NCBI RefSeq assembly: GCF_949987515.2
Contig: NC_082687.1
Coordinates: 119,951,838 to 120,015,837 of the forward strand
Direction: 5' to 3'
DNA from: Delphinus delphis
Lineage: Eukaryota > Chordata > Mammalia > Artiodactyla > Delphinidae
DNA: 64,000 bases
The notes under the pieces are model-generated. The model did not search any database. It had not been told where the DNA came from and saw only the letters and a list, made by a program, of their open reading frames with translations. The position numbers and the translations under genes are program-made. Position 1 is the first letter of the stretch. The number at the start of each line of letters is the position of its first letter. This document shows, piece by piece, positions 47,701-59,700 of the stretch.

Positions 47701-50700
47701 GTCAGATGCTTTTTCTGTATCTGTTGGTATGATCCTTTGATTTTTCACTTTTAGCCTGTTAATTGATTTTTGAATGTTGAACCAGCCTTGTATACATAAT
47801 AGTTTTATTTATTTATTTATTTTTTGCGTTACGCAGGCATCTCACTGTTGTGCCCTCTCCCGTCGTGGAGCATAGGCTCCGGACGCGCAGGCTCAGTGGC
47901 CATGGCTCACGGGCCTAGCCGCTCCGCGGCATGTGGGATCTTCCCGGACCGGGGCATGAACCCGTGTCCCCTGCATTGGCAGGTGGACTCTCAACCACTG
48001 CGCCACCAGGGAAGCCCTAGTTTTATTTTTTTTAAAGTAGATGATGAGGATGTTTATTCTCAATTAAATATTTAGTGCATATTATGTCCCAGGCACTGAG
48101 CTTGAGGTACTGGAGATACTGAGAATATGACAACTGTTCTATCTTGAGGGAATTTACAGCCTACTGTGGGAGTTAGAACACTTAGCAGGCAATTTTAGTG
48201 CAAGAAATATAACAGGGACAAGAATAGAATTCTCTGGGCACACATAGAAGGATCCGGGAAGATAGGAACCTTAAAGGTGAATGAATTAAGCAGAGAAGGA
48301 GTTGAAAGTTCTACCATGGAGAAGAAACATCATATGCAATAGAGAAGTTGTTACTGAGACTGGAGTGGATTACTTGAGGTGGGGATAAATTAGACTAAAA
48401 TGTTTAGCAGGATCTGGGTTAGAAATATGGCCTTACCCCAGGTCAGCAGTGTTGTGTTGTGATTGGAGGGAGATAAGACTGGAGGCAGGGAGACCAGATA
48501 GAAGGACGTAGTACAGTTCAGGGAAGAGATGATCATCAACTGGGTTGTTAGCAAGGGGAAGGAAGAGAAGGAGATGGATTCCAGATACATTTAAGCAGAT
48601 GAATACTTAAGAGAGTGATGAATTAGATGTGGAGAACAAATAAGAAGGATGAGTCAACAGTGAATCCAAATTTCTAATTTAAGCAGTAGTCATGCTTAGT
48701 CAGGGAACATTAGAGAAAGGTTAGGGGGTGGTAGTGAGGTTAGTTTTGAATTTAGTTTTAAGCACTGAAGGCCATCTTACAAATATGGCTCCAGAAGTGT
48801 GATTTAGGAGTTATTGGGTTATTGAAGAGACATGCCTTGAGTTTTCATATGAAATCTTTAGTGAATTGCTGTGAATTTTTCATTTCTTAAATTTTGTGTA
48901 CTTTGTGTATGGCCAATTCCTTTTTTCTTACTCTTGGTCTATCCTTTTCATTGTATTGAGAGGAAATTATTTTGCCACAGAGTGGCGGGAGTAGGGAAGG
49001 AGAAGGATCAGCTGAACTGTCAGAAGTGCTTAAAACACTTAAAACATCTAAGTAACTTATATCTTGGTAATTTTTGTTTTAATTATAATTTTTGCTGTCT
49101 TTTAAAATGATATAATGTAGTGTGATAGGCATAATGACAGATGTAATGACAGCACATCATAATTTATACTTTGTCATTAAAGCTTGTCATTCTGAAAATA
49201 TACTTTTTTGTTATAGCTTCTTATATAAAAATTGGTGCATGATAGAGTACATTCTAGGAGACATTTTAGGGATATTAGTGTCCCTTAGATGGTCATTGTT
49301 TTGTTTACTGAGCAGTCATTAGATATATTTGGAAAGATATAACTGGTATTAATAATGTGTATTGTGGGACTTCCCTGGTGGCGCAGTGGTTAAGAATCTG
49401 CCTGCCAGTGCAGGGGACACGGGTTCAATCCCTGGTCTGCGAAGATCCCACATGCCGCAGAGCAGCTAAGCCTGTGTGCCACAACTACTTAGCCTGCGCT
49501 CTAGAGCCCGCGAGCCACAACTACTGAAGCCCGCGTGCCTAGAGCCTGTGCTCCACAACAAGAGAAGCCACTGCAGTGAGAAGCCCACACACCACAACAA
49601 AGAGTAGCCTCTGCTCACCACAACTAGAGAAAGCCTGCGTGCTGCAACGAAGACCCAACACAGCCAAAACATAATAATAATAATAATAATGTGTACTGTG
49701 AGGAAGTCAACAGTATTCTTAGGTACTTAATTTTTCTCATATGTCAATTTTTGTTTTTTTTCTCAGAGTTAAAGTAAAAACAGAATCTCAAGACCCCACA
49801 TCTTCATGGAGATCACTTATTCCAGTCATAAAGGTCAATGTGAGCACGGTAAGTAAATTCCACTACAATTAATGTTTCATGGGTTAATAACAGAACCTTT
49901 TATTTTTGAAAATATAATTTTCACTTAAGAAAGTAATTTTGTAGAGGTCTTTGGGTTCCATTCTTAATAAAGTGAAAGAATTATTTCAACACCAATACCA
50001 TTTTAGCACAAATGTATAGAACTTTAAGGCTATTTATTTATTCACAAGTGCTCAAATTTCTTTAAACACTAGTCTAAATTGATCAGTGGAGCAATTTAAA
50101 CAGTGTATAGTGCTAAAGTGGAATCATTTAGTAGTTGCTTGAAAATGCTTGTTATTAGGTCACCTGAGAAAAAAAAATACAGCCTAAATAGTATGGCATA
50201 ATATCTCTTATCTGTTTTTTTTAGGGACGCTTGGCCTTTGGAAATCATTACCAACCTCAAACTCTGTGCATCAACTTTGATGATGCTTTCTTAACCTATA
50301 CTACAAAACCACCTTCCAGTCATCTTGATCAGTTCATGCATATTGTGAAGGGAAAGCTTGAAAATGTTCGAGTCATGCTTGTTCCTAGTCCAAGATATGT
50401 TGGTCTTCAAAATGATGAGTAAGAAAGTTATAAAAATAACAAATAACTTCTTTATACCTATTGTAGCTTATCATTTAGAATCTTTAGTATCCTTTTAATT
50501 TCTTTGCTATAAGTTGGGCAATAATTACATATATTTCTCTATTAAATCAACTGAGAGTATTCCTGCTTTATAAGATAAATGAATGGAGTTTATCCACTGG
50601 TAAACTCCTATTTTAAATATTTTTCTATGAGCTATTTTTCTTGTTCTTTAATTGTAATAGTTAATATTTATTGCCATTTAATATATGTTAGGCACTGTTT

Positions 50701-53700
50701 ATAAGCTTATAATTTTTCTGTCCTTTTCTCAGTGTATTTGGGAAATTTATTTTGGGCAATTGAGCCCTGATGTTTGTATGTTAGAAAATACACATTACAG
50801 GTAGGTTTTTATTTTCAGAAGGATGGATAAATAGTAAATTCAACAGATTCATTATAGTAGAGTATCATTGGAGTTAATGAAAAGTTGAAAGTTGAATCAG
50901 AATTACTCTTGGAAAACTGATGAAGTTAAGACAGTTTGGGAATTCAGTTGACATTTAAGTCCCAGTCAGTTTTCCACTTAGCTTTCCAGATTTGCTTTCC
51001 TTCAGCGAAGTAGCTCCTTACTTTTAGGAGACACTTTGTAATAATGACGCACACTAGAGTCACCCTCTTTGTGGTGGGATGCTTCCATTCCAGAGGACCG
51101 AGGTCCCCAGGTAACAGACACATGACTCGCATCTGACTCCCAGGCCACATGCTCATGAGTGGGGTGAGGGCTCTTGTAATCTTTGTTATTCTCAATCACT
51201 ATCCTTTTCTGTGAAGGAGTCTATCGTTAAATTTGTGTAATTTAGTATTCATGTGATAAAAGTAAAAGTATTCATGTGATGAGTTTCCACTGTCTCAGCT
51301 TTTGTCTTTGTGTGTAGGCAATATAAAGTTTGAGGTTATGAGAAACATGATTGTTTCTTTTTAGTTCCAACTTTTGGCTAGTTTGCTATTAGATTTTCTA
51401 GGGATTGGCTAGAATGACACAGTCATTTTCCCAGCTTGAGTACCGGGGAGGCTCTGGGTCTACCTGGTTTCACACTCTTCAGGATCACTGAATTGCTAAG
51501 CATCTTGGAGTATAAGCTACGCACACAATTCTATATTTATGGGTGCAAGTTGTAATACTGAAAAAAATAAATCTGGGTTTTTGTGAAAATTACCACAGAG
51601 TAAAATGAAAAAATGTCCTGCTATTTGTATAAAAAGATTTAAAATTGTATTTTTCACTCTTCAGTAGTAAACATGGAGATTAAATAATGAGACTAAACCC
51701 TAACCTTTGTGATTTAATACATATTTAGAAGAAGATTGTTGAATTTGTATGTGTTATATTATCTGATGATTGAGAGGTTAATTTTGATATAGAAGGAAGA
51801 TATTGTGGTGTATGATAAAGACAAAAGTTGTTAAATCAAAGCAAGTAGAGGGAAGTTAATTGATGGTACAGAAACATTCATTCCAGAATTTGAGTTCAAG
51901 ATGTTTGCTTTAAGTTTATTTTAAGTTGATCAACTAAATATTCTTGGAAATAGGTAACATAAAGTTGTTAAAAATGACAACATTTTTTTAATTTAATGTT
52001 TCTGAAAGGTTATGCTTTATTTTACAATATATAAGATGATATTTTTAATCAGTTTTATAGTGTTATTAATATAAAATGGTTGAATTTGAAGTCTAATTTT
52101 AAATTTATTGTTGCAAATGCAGAATACGATTATTATATTCCAATGAACATTGTTCTTCCATTGTATTTAATTAAACTTTGTTTTATTTATTTTTTTGTTT
52201 TTATTTTTTTGCGGTACGCGGGCCTCTCACTGTTGTGGCCTCTCCCATTGCGGAGCACAGACTCCGGACGCGCAGGCCCAGTGGCCATGGCTCACGGGCC
52301 CAGCCGCTCCGCGGCATGTGAGATCTTCCCGGACCGGGGCACGAACCCGTGTCCCCTGCATCAGCAGGTGGACTCTCAACCATTGCGCCACCAGGGAAGC
52401 CCTAAACTTTGTTTTAAATGGATTTCTCTCATTCAAAACTTAAAATGAGAAATGCAAAACAGATTTTTTTGTCTTTCTTTAACTGATTTTACTGGTCAAA
52501 ATTTTTTCAGTGCCAATTTTTTATATAGTCTAATATAGAAAACAATTATGGAACAATTTATTGTGTATGTGAAAGATGTTTTCCCTTTTCAAGTTTCTAC
52601 ACTTGATTGCTTTTTAGTTTTCTTTGTTGTTTTCACCCATTACCATTGTTAATTAGCATACTGAACATTTTATATTCTGGAGATGTACTTAGTTTGCCTT
52701 CCACCTTCCTTTGTATAGACCACCAAGATTAATGGGAGAAGGTTTTGTGGTGATGCAGTCAAATGATGTTGACATCTACTATTACATGGATGAGCCAGGT
52801 ATTATTTTTTGAAAATATGTTTCATAGCTACAATTCTGTTTCTTCTATGAAATGCTGATATCTAATAATATTTTAAGTATCCTTGCTTAGTATATAAATA
52901 AGCATTAATAATGGTAGATGTGGATGTGAGAATGCCTACCTAAAAAATATCTGTGTCATTTGTCAAAAGTTGAATATTCTTTAGTATTTCAGATCAAAAG
53001 AGAAAAATATAGTAATCTTTCCTTCAAATTCCATTTTTGCAAGTATACTTCAAAAATTGTGAATACAAATGACCGTGAGTGAAAACCATTAGAGAATGTG
53101 ATGATAGTTAAGGTAGTTCATGCTGGCTTAGGGGAAAAAAAATCACAGTAAGTTGGATTTGAGGCTTAAAGTTTAAGGATTGAAGTCCAGCTAGTTACAG
53201 TGCTTCACAGGTGGCCTCAGTTTTATAAATAAGCCAAATATTGGATTTTTAGTCATTTTTTCCTAATTCTTGTTTTTCATACCTTTCAGGAGGTTTATGA
53301 GGTCAAAGTATGTTCAAAATTAGGATGTTATTTGCCTTTTTTTTTTTTTACCATGTTGTATTGATGGTGTAAAAGTTACAGGGGGCAAAACTTCTGGTGC
53401 TTTTAGCATGAATCAAGGCAGTGATTCCAAACTATACTAGTGATCCCTGTCTTTTTCACTGCCACGCAGTCACAATAAAACAAATGCCAGTGTACTTTAC
53501 AGTGTCTTTGATTAAGCAGTAAAAATTACTTTTATCAAATCTTGACCCTTCAGTAAACTTTTTAATATTCATTTAATAAAATGATAAGAACACATAATAC
53601 ACTTCTGCCTCATACCAAAGTACACTGTTGTTTCCAGGAAAAGCATTCTGTGATTGAGTTCCAAGCTGAACTGTTTGCTCTTTTCATGGAATACCAGTTG

Positions 53701-56700
53701 TGCTTGAAAGAGCAACTAGGGACAAACTATGGTTTTGAGCTTTCATGTGACAGTTAGAATTTTGGAAAATTTGGGTCTGCCACTGTGAGTTTGATGACTT
53801 TTCTGATGAGACTACCAGGGTTATTAACAATATGACTTCTTAAATGTTTAATAATGAAATTTGTCTATTTGGGAAAAATATGAATGTCTCAGTGAACCAA
53901 TATTTTCCAAATGAACAATTCATGATGTCCATAGAAGATTTATTCAGAGTGCAAGAGAGATCAGTAAATTTTAACGTGTCAGAGTATGAGAAGTTCAGCA
54001 ATATGGTTTCAGATTCCACATTGCAAGTAATCTTTAAGAAATTACCACTTGTTGAATTTTGGTCTAGTGTCAAAGAATATCCAAAATTATCTGAAAAAGC
54101 TATTAAAATACTCCTCCTTTTTCTGTCTACCTATTTGTATGAGGCTAGGTTTTCTTCAATAGATTAAGTGCAGAAACAGCTGTGAGAATTCACTTGTTTT
54201 CTATTAAGCTGTATATTTAAGAAATTTGCCAAAATAAAAACGATGCCAACACTTCTCAATAAATTAATTTGTTTTAGAAAATATGCTTATTTTGATTAAA
54301 AAATATTTTCGTTCAAAATGAAATAAAATTTTATTTGTTTTCATTAAAAATGTTGTTATTTTTCACATCATATTTTCATTAAATCTTATTAGACATTTTG
54401 TTATGTCAACATGTAATGAGTTTATTTTAAAAATAAAATTTAAAAATATTGCTCAATTCAAATTTTGAATACAGTAAATTTTGATAGATACAATACCAAA
54501 AAAATCCCACTTTGGGGTCCTCAATATAGAGTGTAAAGGTTCCTGAGATCAAAAACTTTTTAGAAATGTTGATCTAAGGAAGCCTTTTAATGGTTATTTT
54601 AAGTAACTATCTTCATATTGTATATTCTGCAATATAGGACTTGTTCCAGAAGAAACAGAAGAAACTATTGAAGGAGAAATGAGCAGTGAGGATTGCAAAT
54701 TACAAGATTTGCCTCCCTGTTGGGGACTGGATATAGTTTGTGGTAAAGGAACAGATTTCAACTATGGGCCATGGGCTGATAGGCAGAGGTACTTGATTAA
54801 ATTATATTTCTAAGTCAAACGTTTTGGAATAATACTATAATTTTTATTAAAGGCTAGCTTAGTATCGATATTTTTATAAGCAATTTTATTATGGCAGGGT
54901 AAGATATCACTAAACATTTTAATCCAAATAATTTGTAGAGAAATTGGCACAAGCAAGTTTGCTCTAAAGGAGGAGCTAATTCATTAGAAAAATGGTAAAT
55001 GAGCAGAATATTTATTGGTTCCTTGGTTTTTTCTTTTGTATTTAATCACCGAATATGCCAGGGATTGTTGGAACTATGGAGATTCAGAGCTAAAAGACAT
55101 ACATAGTTCAGTTTCAGAAAAAAGAAACAAAGAGTTTTATTAAGTGCTGTATTAGAGGTATGTAAAAAGTCTTGATGAAGAATTTAGAGAGGTACTGTAT
55201 TAGTTTGCTGAGGCTGCCACAACAAAGTACCGCAGACCGTGTGGCTTAAACAGCAGAAATTTCTCACCGTTCTGGAAGTTAGAATTCTGAGATCAAGATG
55301 TTGGCAGGATTGGTTCCTTCTTAGGGCCGTGAGGGAAGACTGTGTTCAAAGCCTCCCTCCTTGGCTTGTAGATGGTCATCTTCTCCCTGTATCTTCACAT
55401 GGTCTTCTCTCTTGTGTGTTTTGTAGGTCTCTGTGTCCAAATTTCCTTTTCTTGCAAGAATACCAGTCATATTGGATTAGGGCCCACCCTATTGACCTCA
55501 TTTTAACTTAATTACTTCTCTAAAGACCCTGTCTCTAACTATGGCTAAATTGTGAGGTACTGAGGATTAGGACATATGAATTTTAGGGGGACACAATTTA
55601 GCCCATAACAGGTTCATAACTCATATTGAAGAGGAGAGAACTGGAGAATGCTTTTTGGTTGAGGTAGTATGTGAGTTGAGTTTTGAAACATAAGTAAGAA
55701 TTAGCCAGGAAAGGAAGGGAAGGATAAGTAATCAAGGCAAGGGAGGAGTTCTGCAAATGCATGATGGCAGTGGAGAATTGTCTTAATAAGTTCTATAGGT
55801 TGTTAAAGAGATTTGTAGGTAGTTAAGAAATATATGGATTTTATACTGGAGGTAATAAGGAGTGCCTGAAAGGTAAAAAAGGGTTTTTTATTTCTTAGTT
55901 ATTCTACTAATTTTGAAGTAATTTTCTGTTTTTAATATATTATGAACATCTACCTACTTATTGAAGAATTTTAAACAAAGGAGGGGACATGTACTACAAT
56001 TTATGAGGGACCATCTAAATTTTTATGTAAATATACCTTGTTTAAAGCTAGTTTAGTCTTTCATAAACTAGCTTGAATGGAGAAATACAAGCTTAATCAG
56101 TGACTGAGGCAGATATTACTGGGCCACTGATGGACTACTAAGAGTGCTGATACTTGATATACTCACTCTTTTTATACTTAACTGTTTTTTTTTAAATTTT
56201 GTTTTAGTTTATGTTTTTACACAGCAGGTTCTTATTACTTATCTATTTTATACATATTAGGGCATATATGTCAATCCCAGTCTCCCAATTCATCCCAGCA
56301 CCACAAACCAGCCCTGCCACTTTCGCCCCTTGGTGCCCATATGTTTGTTCTCTACATCTGTGTCTATATTTCTGCCTTGCAAACTAAATTGTTTTAAAAA
56401 GTGCTTTCTAAGCCCGGGCGCAGCAGCGAAGACCCAACGCAGCCAAAAAACACAAAATAAGTGCTTTCTACCTAGCATTGTTAGAAGAATTATATACTTT
56501 GTCAGGTACTACATTCTGTTAACCTTGGTATCTCTAACATATAGAAATACCTGCTCCATTAAGTAGCTACTTAAATAACAGTAGTTTGGTAAATATATAA
56601 GTAAGTGTGTTATTTGAATACTTGGAGTATGCCAATACAGTACTTCATTAAGTTCTGGGTTAGATTATTAGACCCGAAGGTAAACATAGCTTAAAATTTC

Positions 56701-59700
56701 AGGTTAGAAAACAAGTATTTTTCAAATTACTGGATTAAAATTTTCCTTTTATAATAAAATTTTTCGTACATTAAACCATGCTATATTTACTGTGGAATAG
56801 TTGAAAATGAGGGGTTTTACATTCCCTTAAGTAACAGTTACACTTGCTATATTTGAAAGGAAAAAATTAAAGCAGTGCTTTAACACAGACACAGAATATT
56901 TTTGCATTTTAGTATTTGAATAAAGTGTGATTCTTCTTAAACTATATTTAATTGTATTGCATTAAGAGAAGTATTAGGCTATATTTACATGAAAATCCTA
57001 GCTAAAATTCTTTTAATATATAGTCATATTCACTCTTTGGGTGATCTTTGTATAATACAGAGAAATGATACTGTAGATAACATGAAAGAAAAATTTGCTT
57101 TACCAACTCCCTTCAGTAGGTCCTGCCACTGCTAGGAGAGAACAGCAGTACATTTTTTAAGCTGGACTTAACAAAACCATTCAGATTTATTAAAAAGAAA
57201 GAAGAAAGAAAGAAATTTATCACATGGGTTTAGTTTCCTTGTGTGAGTAATAATAGTATTTATCTCCTCCCTTATGTATGCAAATTGTGCATTTCCTCTC
57301 TTGTAGCCATTTCCTTTTCACCTTCTCCATACTGAGTTTCTAAACAAATATGAACTGTTATCAGAAATGTTCATTAGGTCATTTTTTTTTAGTATCTACC
57401 TATTAGTGTAAGAAATATAGAAAGAAATCTCAACTGTTTTATTATTGGATAGTTCACTCAGCATTGTTTTTGATCTCTGATGTAGCATGACCTTATTTAG
57501 CTTATAGATTTTAATGTCAGTTCTATTACCTTTACATGATTTTCTTTTTTTTTTAAACATCTTTCTTGGTTTATAATTGCTTTACAGTGGTGTGTTAGTT
57601 TCTGTTGTATAACAAAGTGCATCAGCTATATATATACATATATCCCCATATCCCCTGCCTCTTGTGTCTGAATCTTTAAGACACTCAGCTTTTCTTTTTA
57701 AGAGTTTTCATGACAGAGTTGAAATATAAACTTCATAAATTCGTGCTTACTCCTTAATGATAACTATAATAATGCAAATATTCCTGATATTGTCTGGCCT
57801 TTTATTGCTTTCATTTATATTTTCACACTTGATCTTCATAACAGTGAGAGACACAAGGACAGGTGTGGTGATCTGATTATACCTGTGAGAAAATGAAGAC
57901 ACAGAAATTCAGTGATTCGGGCAAGATAGTAAAGCTATAGCATCTAGAGCCAAGATTCAGACCAACCCTTCAAGTCTGCTGCTCTTTTCATTATATCCTG
58001 CTACCCATTTTATAGTCCATGATCACCTAATGATCAGATGGATTCTTTGTCTTGAAAGCTTAGTTTTGTATATTTGTGTCTTAGCCAAAACATTTACAGA
58101 CTTAATTTTCTTTTCGTGTCTATAATGGATCAGTTTGCAAATTTTGTTCTGTTGATCTGATTTTTCGCAGTCAGTTTATTCCAAGTAGCATTTCCTGTTA
58201 CTGATGACTCCTTCCTCAGCTCTTCCTATTTAAAAGTCAGAAACTGATACTTTTTCTGAATGTATGAGTAACATGCTAATTTTTAATTATATAGAAGGCT
58301 ATGAATTGAAAGTTTCTTGGTTTCTTTCATGTTTGTCAAATGATATGGGGAGGCAAATACATGAGAGCCCTAGCCTCCAAACACTTGCTTCTTTTTAGAA
58401 ATCTATTGCTCTTTAGACTCTTATTGTTATAACGTTGATTAATAGTGATTATGAAAATAATAGAAATACACTTTCTCCATGTGCCATGTACTGCCAAGTC
58501 TTTTTCATATATGTTGTCATTTAATTCTTGGATCTATTCTCTGAGACTGGTTATGACAATCCTCTTTTACAGGTGAGGAAGCAGGCGAGTGTCCTCAGAA
58601 AGGTTAAGTAGTAATTGTCCAGAGTGGAATGATTCTAATTAAGCCATCCCCCTTCAGCTCTTTCTTTGCCATTTGCACAATTGATATACCTGTAGAAAGT
58701 CTTTAATTTTTCACAGTATGTTTGAATAGTGCAAATTTGGTCTTACCTATGTCTTATTTGATAGTAGTATATTAAGTGCTCAAAGCTCATTGATCTCTGG
58801 AAGTATAAAACAGTCTTTCATTTTACTGAAAGGAAATTATGGTAGGTGTTATTTTGTGACTTATAATTTTTTTTCAATTTTATGTCTAATTGTTAAATAA
58901 GATAGCAGTGGTAATAGAAAGTTATAATACTGATTTTGTCTCTTATCAGAGGTAATTTTATTTGAATAACTTGTCATTATTCTTTCTTCCTCTTTATTTA
59001 GAGATTGTTTATGGAAGTTCTTCTTCCCTCCTGATTATCAAGTTCTGAAAGTCTCTGAAATTGCACAGCCTGGGAGACCAAGACAGATCCTTGCTTTTGA
59101 ACTACGAATGAATATTATTGCAGATGCTACAATTGACTTGCTGTTTACCAAAAATAGGGTAATTATTGAAATAATATAGTGGAAAATTATGTGTAAAATT
59201 TGAACATTATTTTCCAGAGTATCTTTCTGGTGACTAGTCCTATACTCAGATTCATTTCTATGAGCTTCCCTGACCCCCACCCCCAATAATTGTATGTATG
59301 TTACTTTCATTAAGTGCCAAATAGTAGAAAGAAGTTAATTAATAATAATAGACCTTTATAGTATAGTCTGATTCATTTTCTCCTTTAAATCTGGCCAAAC
59401 TGTTTTAGTATATTTTTGGTATAAATTTGAACTTTTGCTCTTAGGAACTTTTAATACCTATTTAATATTATTGATGATTAAATTTTATCTTTGATAATAA
59501 CTGAAAAGTAAAGATGGGAGTGTAATTATAATAAATGTCTCATGAATTATTTTTTGCTTTTGATAGGAAACAAATGCTGTACATGTAAATGTAGGAGCTG
59601 GCTCATATTTAGAAATTAATATTCCAATGACAGTCGAGGAAAATGGTAAGCTATGATGAGTGTTTTTCTGTTTTAAGTGATTAGTAGGGGAATAATTAAT

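Larger units (their letters stand above)
46238..49766 (+). other. BLTP1: BLTP1 intron 7
   Basis: GT-AG intron with an old L1 fragment split by one SINE, a second SINE at its far end, an L2 piece and a long-form SINE. Nothing is recognisable in about 46240-46420 and 48850-49340. Confidence 0.9.
52799..54637 (+). other. BLTP1: BLTP1 intron 10
   Basis: GT-AG intron. The right two thirds is a decayed hAT transposon. About 52800-53400 shows nothing recognisable. Confidence 0.9.
54789..59001 (+). other. BLTP1: BLTP1 intron 11
   Basis: GT-AG intron holding an L2 split by a MaLR LTR, two L1 3' ends, a tiny SINE fragment and two MIRs. Nothing is recognisable in 55890-56180, 56480-57180, 57680-57800, 58000-58450 and 58630-58990. 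A short (GAAA)n run lies at about 57194-57215. Confidence 0.9.

Noticed and set aside
53840..54073. 77-codon minus-strand frame
   Set aside because: Antisense shadow of the hAT transposase fragment.
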